NCBI GenBank assembly: GCA_900541065.1 | Contig: UQIE01000001.1 | Coordinates: 236,589-300,588, forward strand | DNA from: an uncultured Collinsella sp. | Lineage (GTDB): Bacteria > Actinomycetota > Coriobacteriia > Coriobacteriales > Coriobacteriaceae | Direction: 5' to 3' | Length of the DNA stretch: 64,000 nucleotides | Part shown: piece after piece, positions 16,150 through 24,577 of the stretch | How the letters are laid out: every line of letters starts with the position of its first letter | How positions within the stretch are numbered: the first letter of the stretch is position 1 | Notes under the pieces: model-generated | Database searches by the model: none | What the model was told of the DNA's origin: nothing | The model's input: the letters and a program-made list of their open reading frames with translations, nothing else | Made by a program: the position numbers and the translations under genes

Positions 16150-16219
16150 GCGACGCTCTCGCGAGGGCATCAGTCGTCACGAAAGGCGCGAACAAACGCA
16201 GGCTCGCAGCGAGATGCCC

Positions 16220-17953
16220 CTACATCTCACCGAGCATGATCCAGGCAGAGCTGTCCTGCGCGAGCCTGCCGTCTGCAAGCGGTGATGAGGTGAGCAGGAC
16301 CCTGCCCGCCGGCAGCTCCACGGGTGCTGCACCGAAGTTCGTCACACACGCCCAGCCGTTATCGCGGCGATAGGCGATGACGCCGCCCTCAGCGCCCTCG
16401 GCACCATCCGCAAGACCGGTGCGCCCGTCAAGATCGAGCCACGCAAGATCGTTGGCGCACCCGCGCAGCTTGCGCCGCAGCCAGAGGGCGTCACGATAGA
16501 GCGCAAGCATCGATGTCGGGTCCACTTCTTCCCTATCGGCAGCATAATCGGAAAACCATGCAGGCTGCGGCAGATGGGGCGCCGCATCGGCGTCTGCCGG
16601 CGAAAACCCAAACGATCCGCCATGCGCGGGATCGTCCGCCGCCACCCACGGCAGGGGCACACGACAGCCGTCGCGCCCCTTCTCGCGCTTCGGTCCGTGC
16701 GTATTGGTCGCAGTAGGGTCTTCGAGTGCAGCCCACGGGATATCAGCCACCTCAAAAAGGCCGAGCTCCTCACCCTGATACACGTATGCCGAGCCCGGAA
16801 GCGCCAGCTCAAGCAAAAGGGCCGCCCGCGCGCGGCGCTCGCCGAGTTCACGGTCCTCGTCATAAGACGACCCGTCGCGTAAGAGCCAGTCGAGCGCAAT
16901 CTGGTGGTAGCGCGTCGCCTTGATTTGCGGCAGGGCATAGCGTGTCGCCACGCGCGGCACGTCGTGGTTGGAGAGTACCCAGGTCGAGGCGGAATCGGAT
17001 TCGACGGCTGCCTTCAAGCCCTTCTCGATTGCAGTGTGCATGTCATCATAGGTCCAAGTGGCCTTGGCAAACTCAAAGTTGAATGTCTGGCCAAGCTCGC
17101 TGGGACGCGCGTAGAGATACTGGCGCTCGGGCAGCACCCACGCCTCGGCAACGGCACTGCGCGGCGGATTATAGCGGTCGAACACGCGGCGCCACTCGCG
17201 ATAGATCTCGTGGACCTCATTGCGGTCCCACAGCGGATGGGTGCCGTCGTCAACCATGTCATCGCCCTCGGCGAGATGCCACCGGTCGAGGTCATCGCGG
17301 TCGAGATCCTTGGCGAGACCCTGCGCCACATCAATGCGAAAGCCGTCGACGCCTCGATCGCTCCAAAACGCCAGGACGTCGCAAAAGAGCGCATGAACCT
17401 CGGGGCATGACCAGTCAAAGTCCGGTTGCTCGGGCGTAAACATGTGCAGATACCACTGACCGTCCGCAACACGCGTCCATGCGGGGCCGCCAAAGTTGGC
17501 ATTCCAATTGGTGGGAGGCAGCTCGCCATGCTCGCCGCGACCATCGCGGAAGATATAACGGGCGCGCTCGGGCGATCCGGGGCCGGCGGCAAGAGCGGCT
17601 TTGAACCAGGGGTGCTGGTTGGATGAATGGTTGGACACGATGTCGACGATGACCTTGATGCCGCGCGCGTGAGCCGCAGCGATCATGTCATCGAAGTCGT
17701 CAAGCGAGCCGAGACGCGGGTCGACATCGCAGTAGTCCGCCACATCATAGCCGCCATCGACAAGAGGCGATGGGTAAAACGGGCTCAGCCAGATGGCCTC
17801 GATACCCAGCCGCTCAAGATAGTCCATCTGCTGGGTAATGCCCGCGATATCGCCCAGACCCGAACCAGTCGAATCCTTAAACGAGCGCGGGTAGATCTGA
17901 TAGATCGCGGCATCGGACATCCATGAGCGCGAAGAAGACTTTTCTGTAGCCAT
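16220..17953 (-). CDS. GH13 alpha-glucosidase (oligo-1,6-glucosidase type)
   Basis: A 577-residue glycoside hydrolase family 13 enzyme, cytoplasmic since no signal peptide is seen. The four conserved regions are visible: DIVSNH near 104-109, GFRIDVA with nucleophile D208, the acid/base E270 in VAEAWV, and SNHD with D331. The (beta/alpha)8 barrel is followed by a C-terminal beta domain. It would cleave alpha-1,6 or alpha-1,4 gluco-oligosaccharides such as isomaltose or sucrose-like substrates. The ATG at 17953 has GGGAG before it. It lies alone between two tRNA clusters. Confidence 0.92.
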   Translation of the reverse strand: MATEKSSSRSWMSDAAIYQIYPRSFKDSTGSGLGDIAGITQQMDYLERLGIEAIWLSPFYPSPLVDGGYDVADYCDVDPRLGSLDDFDDMIAAAHARGIKVIVDIVSNHSSNQHPWFKAALAAGPGSPERARYIFRDGRGEHGELPPTNWNANFGGPAWTRVADGQWYLHMFTPEQPDFDWSCPEVHALFCDVLAFWSDRGVDGFRIDVAQGLAKDLDRDDLDRWHLAEGDDMVDDGTHPLWDRNEVHEIYREWRRVFDRYNPPRSAVAEAWVLPERQYLYARPSELGQTFNFEFAKATWTYDDMHTAIEKGLKAAVESDSASTWVLSNHDVPRVATRYALPQIKATRYHQIALDWLLRDGSSYDEDRELGERRARAALLLELALPGSAYVYQGEELGLFEVADIPWAALEDPTATNTHGPKREKGRDGCRVPLPWVAADDPAHGGSFGFSPADADAAPHLPQPAWFSDYAADREEVDPTSMLALYRDALWLRRKLRGCANDLAWLDLDGRTGLADGAEGAEGGVIAYRRDNGWACVTNFGAAPVELPAGRVLLTSSPLADGRLAQDSSAWIMLGEM

Positions 17954-18100
17954 GGGGCGTATCTCCCTTGCAACGAGGTTATGCGAGATGCCCACGATGA
18001 TACGCCCAAAGCGGACATTCGCGGCAAACAACGCCACAGCCACGACCCAAAACGCTCGCCCCCCTCTCGGGTTCGAGCCTAGGAGATAGGTACAAAAAAA

Positions 18101-18124
18101 GCCCGGCTACCGTAGTAGTCGGGC
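18101..18124 (-). terminator. Terminator after the Gly-Cys-Gly tRNA array
   Basis: Stem GCCCGGCTAC with GTAGTCGGGC (one mismatch) and a CGTA loop. Seven T residues follow on the minus strand. Confidence 0.9.
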
Positions 18125-18133
18125 TGTTGCGCT

Positions 18134-18209
18134 TGGAGCGGACAACGGGGCTCGAACCCGCGACCCCAACCTTGGCAAGGTTGTGCTCTACCAACTGAGC
18201 CATGTCCGC
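18134..18209 (-). tRNA. tRNA-Gly (GCC), copy 2
   Basis: Identical in sequence to the copy at 16012-16087, with anticodon GCC and encoded CCA. It is the last gene of the Gly-Cys-Gly array. Confidence 0.95.
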
Positions 18210-18224
18210 ATATGTAAAACAAAA

Positions 18225-18242
18225 CGGGCGCCGGAGCGCCCG
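18225..18242 (-). terminator. Terminator-like hairpin between tRNA-Cys and tRNA-Gly
   Basis: A 7-bp GC stem (CGGGCGC and GCGCCCG) with a 4-base loop, followed on the minus strand by TTTTGTTTT. It lies inside the tRNA array, so it must either leak or act in processing. Confidence 0.7.
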
Positions 18243-18251
18243 GATGTTGCC

Positions 18252-18325
18252 TGGAGGCGAAGCCCGGATTCGAACCGGGGGTAAAGGCTTTGCAGGCCTC
18301 TGCCTTACCACTTGGCCACTTCGCC
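18252..18325 (-). tRNA. tRNA-Cys (GCA)
   Basis: A 74-base gene with encoded CCA that begins GGCGAAGTGGCCAAG, with anticodon GCA in the loop CTGCAAA and T-arm GTTCGAATC. It is the middle gene of the Gly-Cys-Gly array. Confidence 0.95.
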
Positions 18326-18331
18326 GAAAAA

Positions 18332-18350
18332 GGACCGCTTGAGACGGTCC
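18332..18350 (-). terminator. Terminator-like hairpin between tRNA-Gly and tRNA-Cys
   Basis: A 6-bp stem GGACCG/CGGTCC with a 7-base loop, followed on the minus strand by five T residues, in the 35-base gap between the two tRNA genes. Confidence 0.65.
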
Positions 18351-18360
18351 GGAAATGCAA

Positions 18361-18436
18361 TGGAGCGGACAACGGGGCTCGAACCCGCGACCCCAACCTT
18401 GGCAAGGTTGTGCTCTACCAACTGAGCCATGTCCGC
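18361..18436 (-). tRNA. tRNA-Gly (GCC), copy 3
   Basis: The third identical copy of the tRNA-Gly gene, anticodon GCC, CCA encoded. It is first in the array and directly downstream of the promoter at 18449-18496. Confidence 0.95.
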
Positions 18437-18448
18437 TTGCGGTTTATT

Positions 18449-18496
18449 AATTTACGCGAGTTGTCCTAAAGACGCAAGTACTTTTTTCAAAAAAGT
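18449..18496 (-). promoter_or_regulatory. tRNA array promoter with A/T-rich inverted repeat
   Basis: On the minus strand: a perfect inverted repeat of ACTTTTTT around one central base (18480-18496), then TTGCGT (18472-18477), 17 bases, then TAAATT (18449-18454). The repeat occupies the position of an UP element. Confidence 0.78.
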
Positions 18497-18541
18497 TGCT
18501 CAAAGCAAGTTCATGCAGGTAAATAGCGCCAAGCCAAGACC

Positions 18542-19288
18542 CTAAGCACACGATTCCAATGCTGAGCTAAACAGCTTCACCATCCGAACACGTGTGCCGG
18601 CGCCATCTGTACGACGGGCAACTTCCACATTATCGACGAGCATACGCATAAGCTTGATACCGCGTCCGCGTTCCTCGGATGTTACCGGTTCGCTCGCCCC
18701 ATCGATAGAATAGCCAGCGCCCCGATCAAGCACCTCGAGCACAACACGGTCCCCATAGGCCTGAACCGTCAGGATGCAGCCAACACCGCCCGCATGGTCA
18801 TATGCGTTACCCAATGCCTCACCCAACGCCAATGCGACGTCATAGCGCTCATCACGCCTCAGGGGAAGCGATTCGAGGAGCTCGGCCACACGATGCCGAT
18901 AATACGGGAGATTCTCGATGCCTCGCTGCACTTCGACGCTCTTGCTCCATCGCGGCAACTCCCCCACCGGAATGGCGGGAATCGACTCCCGCGCCGGGCC
19001 CGCGACATGAAGGATGTCAACAAGTCGGGCAATTTCCAAAAAGCGAACGACCTCATCGGAGGCGTTAACGAGCGAAAGCAGCCCCTCATGCCTCATAAGC
19101 TCTCTAGCACGTGTAAGCAAAAACGCCAAACCCGTCGAGTCGATAAAGCCCACGGTCTGGCAATTGATGACAACACGACGCACGCCCCGGTCGATCAAAT
19201 TATCCAACCGTCGGCGCAGTGCGGGCACCGAGGCGATGTCGATATCGCCCGGTGGCGTCAAAACCGCTATGTCATTCCACTCATTCAT
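18542..19288 (-). CDS. STAS-anti-sigma kinase fusion (partner-switching regulator)
   Basis: A 248-residue protein joining two modules that are normally separate. Residues 1-100 are an anti-sigma-antagonist STAS domain (SpoIIAA/RsbV type) with the phosphorylatable Ser at about 51 in FIDSTGLAFLL. Residues 125-245 are an RsbW/SpoIIAB-type histidine-kinase-like ATPase with N box E157/N161 (GEALGNAYDHAG), G1 DRGAGY near 188 and G2 RGRGIKLM near 207. The fusion could be self-controlling, with the kinase phosphorylating its own STAS domain. It lies 81 bases downstream of a SpoIIE-type phosphatase gene on the same strand. No sigma factor gene is adjacent. Confidence 0.85.
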   Translation of the reverse strand: MNEWNDIAVLTPPGDIDIASVPALRRRLDNLIDRGVRRVVINCQTVGFIDSTGLAFLLTRARELMRHEGLLSLVNASDEVVRFLEIARLVDILHVAGPARESIPAIPVGELPRWSKSVEVQRGIENLPYYRHRVAELLESLPLRRDERYDVALALGEALGNAYDHAGGVGCILTVQAYGDRVVLEVLDRGAGYSIDGASEPVTSEERGRGIKLMRMLVDNVEVARRTDGAGTRVRMVKLFSSALESCA

Positions 19289-19369
19289 ACGACCATGGTT
19301 CCCCAAAAGAGCTCGCTCGATGCACACGTATCTGCAACCGCGCAGATTTCGCCCGTCAGGCGTCGTGAC

Positions 19370-21715
19370 CTACGATCGACCCCGTAAAAACTCAAGGGAA
19401 ACCAGCGCGATGTCATCGTCCAGCGCCGACTCGGTAAAGCGGTCAAGCTCGCCCAAGACCTTGCCGCAGATTCCCGATACGCCCTCACCCGAGACAGAGA
19501 GCAGAAGGTCGCGAAGGCGTTGTTCGCCAAAGAAAGCACCCGAGCGATCACGTGCTTCGATTGTTCCGTCGGTATACATAAATAGCATGTCACCAGGAGC
19601 GAATGTAAACACGCCCGTCTCGTAGACCATGCTCTCAAAGGCACCGATCACGCCCGATTGGCACCCAAGGAGCTCCACTTCTCCCCCGCAGGTCTCGCCG
19701 CCGCCACGCGGCGTCGACGACGGCCTAATGACCATAGTGGGAGGATGTCCCGCAGAGCAATAAGTAGCGCGGCCCGCTTTAAGATCGATCTTGGCGATAA
19801 ACGCCGTCACAAACGTCTCGACCCTCGAAAAGCCCATGAGCATGCTATTGAGCGAGCGTGCCATACGGGCAGGCCCTGCACCCTCCCAGGCATAGGCCGT
19901 CAGCGCCGTCTTGACGAGCGCCGACATCGACGCCGCCTCAATCCCCTTGCCGGATACATCGCCCAAAATCATTACGGCACAATCGTCGGGAAGACGGACA
20001 AGCGTATAGAAGTCGCCGCCGACCAACGCAGAATTCGTTGCCGATAGGTATACCGAATCGGTTGCAATGCCCGGAACGTCACCAAGCGAATTTCTCATGC
20101 CAATCTGAAGCGTCTGAGCGATATGACGCTCTTCGCGCTTTTGAGACTCGCCTTCATAGATCAGCTCAAAGTCATGCGCCAGATGCACCAGGTAGTCGTA
20201 TTCAAGGTCGTCAATTGGTTCTTGGCTGCCATCGCGGAGCAGCAAAGCGCGCCTCGTCGGCCCCTTGGCGATATCAGCGGGAACAATCGCATCGTTGCTT
20301 CGTTTGCCATCCGCTTCCGAGTGGTAGCGCCCCGCTTCGATGCCGGAGTCGACATAAAGCCCCTGACACGGTAGGCCGTGGGCCCTCAACCATGAACCCA
20401 TAGACGTGGATTCGTCCACACGTGTAAGGCGCACGTGCTTGAGGTCGTCAGCGCTCGTCCCGCCCAACACCGATGTCTCAAACCCGTCGGGGGCTGCCCC
20501 CAGGCGTGCTGCTGGCGCCGTGACAGAAAAGAAGAGTGACTCCGGATCGTCCGGCAGCGCCACACGACTGCCGCCCTCAAAATCGATGACATAGGTTTCG
20601 AGGCCCGCATCATACTCCACGGGGCAGAAATGACAATTGAGCACCGTGCAGATTTCCGTCGACACCGCTCGCGAGGCGGCAACGGGATCATCGAGATAGG
20701 TAAACAGTTCGTCGCGCAGCAAATTGAGCGAGCGGCCGAGCTCCGCCGTGCGGCGCGAACGTAAGCTCGACGCCATGCCGACCAGCTGAATAGACAGATA
20801 ATCGCAGATGACCTCGAGCACGTTCACGTCATAGGCAAGTGGCGCCTGGGGGCGTTTCCAGCCAACTTCCAACACGCCAAGGACCTGCGTGCCGTAAAAC
20901 ACGGGAAGACAGATCTCGCTGCGATACGGGGGCATATCCTGCACGCGCAGCAAGTGCTTGGAACGATTGTCCAAATCCATGAACATACCCGAAGCAACCC
21001 GGTCGCCCTCAAGGTCCTGCTGAATCGACAGGCGACAGGCACGCGACTCGCGAAGCACGTAGGTCGGAATGCCCGCGCCGTACGGCATAAACTCGGGCAG
21101 ATAGCTATCCTCAAGCTCCCTAGAAACACCGCGGAGCTTAAAGCCGCCGCTCTCGGAAAAATAGATAGCCGCACCGGAGGCATCGAGCATTCCAACGAGC
21201 TGATTCAAAACGGTATCGAGCAAGCTGGGGAGCTCATCGGAGCCCACGGTACTCATAATGACCGAAAGGGTACCCGAAAGGCGTTTATTCGCCACCCTAA
21301 GCTCCGATAGCGCACGTTTGAGCTGACGATCGTGGGAATACTGCTCTTCGATGCTGTGAAGCGCCACCAGGACACGCGGTGCACGACGTCCAAAGATACG
21401 CGGAGGCGTAACGGAACCTGCGCGAACCAAGACGGGAATAAAGGACCCGTCGCTCAGCTTGAGCATCAGCTTGCTCTCGGAGCCATCGGTCTCAAACGGT
21501 AGACGATGTTCGGTCGCGCGCTCAAAGGCAGACGAGTACAGAACGTCTTTGACATCACCGCTGATGACGTCAGCGCGTTCCTCGCACATCAGGTCGAGCA
21601 AACGATTATTCACATGCAGAATGGTTCCGTCGAGCTCACAGATGATGACAGCATCGCTCGTGATCTCGACCAGTTGGGCAACGTCTGCCCACTCGTTGCG
21701 CTCAAGCGTTTCCAT
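19370..21715 (-). CDS. PAS-GAF-SpoIIE-type PP2C serine phosphatase
   Basis: A 781-residue soluble sensor phosphatase. A PAS domain lies near residues 10-75 (ITSDAVIICELDGTILHVN), a GAF domain near 155-320, a divergent second sensor region near 330-520, and a SpoIIE/RsbU-type PP2C domain from about 540. Metal motifs VGGDFYTL, GDVSGKGIEAA and DDDIALVSL are intact, so it should be active. It would remove the phosphate from the STAS domain encoded next and so couple a small-molecule signal to sigma-factor release. ATG 21715 has GGTGAGG six bases before it; a GTG at 21727 is the alternative. Confidence 0.88.
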   Translation of the reverse strand: METLERNEWADVAQLVEITSDAVIICELDGTILHVNNRLLDLMCEERADVISGDVKDVLYSSAFERATEHRLPFETDGSESKLMLKLSDGSFIPVLVRAGSVTPPRIFGRRAPRVLVALHSIEEQYSHDRQLKRALSELRVANKRLSGTLSVIMSTVGSDELPSLLDTVLNQLVGMLDASGAAIYFSESGGFKLRGVSRELEDSYLPEFMPYGAGIPTYVLRESRACRLSIQQDLEGDRVASGMFMDLDNRSKHLLRVQDMPPYRSEICLPVFYGTQVLGVLEVGWKRPQAPLAYDVNVLEVICDYLSIQLVGMASSLRSRRTAELGRSLNLLRDELFTYLDDPVAASRAVSTEICTVLNCHFCPVEYDAGLETYVIDFEGGSRVALPDDPESLFFSVTAPAARLGAAPDGFETSVLGGTSADDLKHVRLTRVDESTSMGSWLRAHGLPCQGLYVDSGIEAGRYHSEADGKRSNDAIVPADIAKGPTRRALLLRDGSQEPIDDLEYDYLVHLAHDFELIYEGESQKREERHIAQTLQIGMRNSLGDVPGIATDSVYLSATNSALVGGDFYTLVRLPDDCAVMILGDVSGKGIEAASMSALVKTALTAYAWEGAGPARMARSLNSMLMGFSRVETFVTAFIAKIDLKAGRATYCSAGHPPTMVIRPSSTPRGGGETCGGEVELLGCQSGVIGAFESMVYETGVFTFAPGDMLFMYTDGTIEARDRSGAFFGEQRLRDLLLSVSGEGVSGICGKVLGELDRFTESALDDDIALVSLEFLRGRS

Positions 21716-21745
21716 CGTGGACCTCACCGTCTATCGGTAACAAAA

Positions 21746-21763
21746 AAGCCTCCGAAGAGGCTT
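21746..21763 (-). terminator. Terminator after tRNA-Leu
   Basis: Stem AAGCCTC/GAGGCTT with a 4-base loop and six T residues on the minus strand, directly between tRNA-Leu and the phosphatase gene. Confidence 0.9.
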
Positions 21764-21774
21764 CTCAAATGCGA

Positions 21775-21864
21775 TGGTGTCGGAGGCGGGACTTGAACCC
21801 GCATGACCAAAAAGCGGTCACTAGCACCTCAAGCTAGCGCGTCTGCCAATTCCGCCACTCCGAC
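21775..21864 (-). tRNA. tRNA-Leu (GAG)
   Basis: A 90-base class II tRNA with encoded CCA, beginning GTCGGAGTGGCGGAATTGG. The anticodon loop TTGAGGT gives GAG. The long variable arm (TGACCGC...GCGGTCA type) confirms leucine identity. Confidence 0.95.
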
Positions 21865-21921
21865 ATGCTATGTTGTTGATTCGCAGTTCGTTCTGTTGGA
21901 CCCGCGCGTTCAACGAGGAAG

Positions 21922-21970
21922 ATAATAACCTATGATTCGAGAACTGTGCAAGCACTTTTTAGAAAAAAGT
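21922..21970 (-). promoter_or_regulatory. tRNA-Leu promoter with A/T-rich inverted repeat
   Basis: On the minus strand: the repeat ACTTTTTTCTAAAAAGT (21954-21970), then TTGCAC (21946-21951), 18 bases, then TATTAT (21922-21927). It repeats the layout of the other two tRNA promoters. Confidence 0.72.
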
Positions 21971-22008
21971 TTACGAATTTGTAAATGCGCAGGTAGATCT
22001 ATATGTCC

Positions 22009-22133
22009 GGCCCCGTATCGGTGTTGCCTCCCGGCGCGTCCTCGGGCATGAGCGATATTTTGCTACGCACTTCGTGCTGCGAAATATCGCTCCCCCTGCG
22101 GAATGCGCCGGGAGGCAACACCGATACGGGGCC
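22009..22133. repeat. 125-bp nested palindrome with perfect 29-bp arms (A)
   Basis: Arm 22009-22037 (starting GGCCCCGTATCGG) is perfectly complementary to 22105-22133. A second hairpin (AGCGATATTT with AAATATCGCT) sits at the centre, separated from the arms by unpaired stretches. It occupies part of a 485-base gene-free spacer (21971-22455). Its length and arm size equal those of the element at 22315-22439, though the sequence is unrelated. Confidence 0.9.
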
Positions 22134-22194
22134 TGCAAATACGTACTTCAGGCACAGTTCTCAAACATGTTCTGAGGGCTGATACAAATTTAGC

Positions 22195-22249
22195 GGCTCG
22201 GCTTTGCCGAGCCCTTATATAAGGAGGCCGGAGCTAAAGCTCCGGCCTC
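22195..22249. terminator. Two adjacent hairpins beyond the opp operon
   Basis: GGCTCGGC-TTT-GCCGAGCC (22195-22213) is followed by a 12-bp stem GAGGCCGGAGCT/AGCTCCGGCCTC (22224-22249) and then GCTTTATTTCT on the plus strand. They lie between the two 125-bp palindromes. They could terminate read-through from the opp operon or from either side. Confidence 0.65.
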
Positions 22250-22314
22250 GCTTTATTTCTCATTAATTTAAGTGAGCGCTCAGGGAATCGCACTCCCCCT
22301 GCCGAGTTACCGCA

Positions 22315-22439
22315 GGGCCCGCCCTGTTGTTACTTTTCAGAACATCCCGCAGGACGGAGGAAGCCCCGCAGCGCGTAGCGCGCAGCGGGGCTTCCGACAT
22401 GTCCGAGGACGTTCTGAAAAGTAACAACAGGGCGGGCCC
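22315..22439. repeat. 125-bp nested palindrome with perfect 29-bp arms (B)
   Basis: Arm 22315-22343 (starting GGGCCCGCCCTG) is perfectly complementary to 22411-22439. The centre carries GGAAGCCCCGC with GCGGGGCTTCC as an inner hairpin. It begins 16 bases past the oppF stop and is the probable transcript end of the opp operon. Confidence 0.9.
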
Positions 22440-22455
22440 GGACAAGAGCAACCGA

Positions 22456-23484
22456 CTACAGGTCGATGTGCGATTCCTTGATCGGGAACGGCTCCGCGAA
22501 GTGGCACGCGCAGCAGTGGCCCGGGGCAACTTCCTTAAACTCGGGAAGCTTCTCGGAGCAGATACCCTGCGCAATCGGGCAGCGCGTGTGGAAACGGCAG
22601 CCGGTCGGCGGATCCAGCGGTGACGGCGGATCGCCGGCGAGGATGATGCGCTTGCGGGTCTTCTGGATATCCGGATCGGGCACCGGCACGGCAGACAGCA
22701 GCGACTGCGTGTACGGATGGTGCGGCTCACTGTAGAGCGTCTTCCAGTCCGAAACCTCGACCATCTTGCCCAGATACATAACGGCAACGCGATCGGAGAT
22801 GTGCTGTACGACAGAGAGGTCGTGAGCAATGAAGAGATAAGCCGTACCAAACTTGTCCTGGAGTTCCTTAAGAAGGTTCAGAACCTGGGCCTGAATGGAT
22901 ACGTCAAGTGCAGAGACAGGCTCGTCGCAGATGATCAGCTTGGGCTTCAGAGCGAACGCGCGGGCAATGCCGACACGCTGACGCTGACCGCCGGAGAACT
23001 CGTGCGGATAGCGGTTGATGTGCTCGGGGTTCAGTCCTACAACGTCGAGAAGCTCGCGGACACGCTCAATGCGCTCTTCCTTGGTGCCCACGCCGTGAAT
23101 GGTCATGGGCTCGGAGACGATCTCGCCGATGGTCATACGGGGATTGAGCGAAGCATAAGGATCCTGGAAGATAAACTGCATCTCGCGACGCATGTCCTTG
23201 ATCTCATGCTTGCTCATCTCGGCAACATCTTTACCCTGGAAGAACACCTTACCGGCGGTCGGCTTGGTCAGGCGCATGATGGTGCGGCCCGTCGTGGACT
23301 TACCGCAACCAGACTCACCAACCAGACCAAAGGTCTCGCCAGGATAAATCTCAAAAGAGATGTCGTTTACGGCAGAGACGACGCGCTTGGAAAAACGCTT
23401 GGCGAACATGCCGGACTCAGCGGGGAACTCCTTAGAGAGGTGCTCGACCTTCAGCAGCGGAGTACGCTCGTTGGTATCTGCCAT
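22456..23484 (-). CDS. oppF: Oligopeptide ABC transporter ATPase, OppF type
   Basis: A 342-residue ATPase that energises peptide import at the inner face of the membrane. It has Walker A GESGCGKST near 56-64, signature FSGGQRQRVGIARA, Walker B LIICDEPVSALD and the H-loop AHD. The C-terminal oligo_HPY extension holds the Cys cluster (CRFHTRCP, CSEK, CCAC) common in OppD/OppF. Its start overlaps the oppD stop by one base (TAATG). It is the last gene of the operon. Confidence 0.94.
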   Translation of the reverse strand: MADTNERTPLLKVEHLSKEFPAESGMFAKRFSKRVVSAVNDISFEIYPGETFGLVGESGCGKSTTGRTIMRLTKPTAGKVFFQGKDVAEMSKHEIKDMRREMQFIFQDPYASLNPRMTIGEIVSEPMTIHGVGTKEERIERVRELLDVVGLNPEHINRYPHEFSGGQRQRVGIARAFALKPKLIICDEPVSALDVSIQAQVLNLLKELQDKFGTAYLFIAHDLSVVQHISDRVAVMYLGKMVEVSDWKTLYSEPHHPYTQSLLSAVPVPDPDIQKTRKRIILAGDPPSPLDPPTGCRFHTRCPIAQGICSEKLPEFKEVAPGHCCACHFAEPFPIKESHIDL

Positions 23485-24575
23485 TACGCCTCGCCTCCCT
23501 TCTTGGAATCCTTGCGCGTACGGGACGTCTCAGGAGCGTTCTTGAGGAACTCGGGGTCACCGGAGTAGTGGCACGCAGAGTAATGACCAGACTCGGTGAC
23601 AACGCGCTCGGGGCGCTGCTTGCGGCACTTATCGGTCGCATAGGGACAACGAGGCGAGAACACGCAGCCCTCGGGCAGGTTCATGAGCGAAGGCGGGTTG
23701 CCGTGAATCGGCGTAAGCGGCTTCTTCTCTTCGATGGCCTGCTCCGGGATGGAGCGGATAAGGCCCCAGGTGTAGGGGTGGCGGCTCTCGTAGAAGATTT
23801 CCTCAGCAGTACCGAACTCGACGGGACGACCGGCGTACATAACCATGATCTTATCGGCCATGTCGGCGACGACGCCCAGGTCATGGGTAATCATGATGAT
23901 GGCGTTGCCGTTCTTCTCCTGCATTTCCTGCATGAGCTCGATAATCTGAGCCTGAATGGTAACGTCCAGAGCCGTCGTGGGCTCGTCGGCAATCAGAATA
24001 TCGGGATCGCAGGCAAGAGCCATGGCAATCATGACGCGCTGACGCATACCGCCAGAGAACTGGTGCGGATACTCATTGACGCGCTTCTCGGGCTCGGGGA
24101 TACCCACGAGGTCCAAAAGCTCGGTAGCGCGCTTGAGCGCCTCCTGCTTGGAGTAGCCACGGTGCAGACGAAGACCCTCGCCCACCTGCTTGCCAATCTT
24201 ATAGACCGGGTTCAAGGAGGTCATAGGATCCTGGAAGATCATCGCGATGTCGTTACCGCGAATGTGCTGCATCTCTTCCTCGGTCATTTCGAGGATGGAG
24301 CGGCCGCGATAGCGAACGTCACCGCCCTCAATCTTTCCCGGAGGCATCGAGATAAGGCCCATGATGGTCATGGCGGTCACGGACTTACCGGAGCCGGACT
24401 CACCGACGACGCCCAGGGTCTCGCCGCGATCGAGCGTGTAGGAGACACCGTCGACAGCGCGAACGACGCCATCCTCGGTGTGGAAATACATCTTAAGGTC
24501 ATCGACCTCGAGCAGATGCTGGCCCTCGGGAACCGGCTGGTCCTTCAGGTCCACATAGTTCTTGTTCTTCTTCAT
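23484..24575 (-). CDS. oppD: Oligopeptide ABC transporter ATPase, OppD type
   Basis: A 363-residue ATPase partner of OppF. It has Walker A GESGSGKSVT near 57-66, signature FSGGMRQRVMIAMA, Walker B ILIADEPTTALD and the C-terminal Cys motif CVFSPRCPYATDKC. It starts two bases after the oppC stop, so the operon is tightly coupled. Confidence 0.94.
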   Translation of the reverse strand: MKKNKNYVDLKDQPVPEGQHLLEVDDLKMYFHTEDGVVRAVDGVSYTLDRGETLGVVGESGSGKSVTAMTIMGLISMPPGKIEGGDVRYRGRSILEMTEEEMQHIRGNDIAMIFQDPMTSLNPVYKIGKQVGEGLRLHRGYSKQEALKRATELLDLVGIPEPEKRVNEYPHQFSGGMRQRVMIAMALACDPDILIADEPTTALDVTIQAQIIELMQEMQEKNGNAIIMITHDLGVVADMADKIMVMYAGRPVEFGTAEEIFYESRHPYTWGLIRSIPEQAIEEKKPLTPIHGNPPSLMNLPEGCVFSPRCPYATDKCRKQRPERVVTESGHYSACHYSGDPEFLKNAPETSRTRKDSKKGGEA

Positions 24576-24577
24576 CC

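Noticed and set aside
12001..22450. Long palindromes as CRISPR or transposon ends
   Set aside because: No regularly spaced direct repeats, no transposase and no target duplications; the elements are single palindromes of different sequence.
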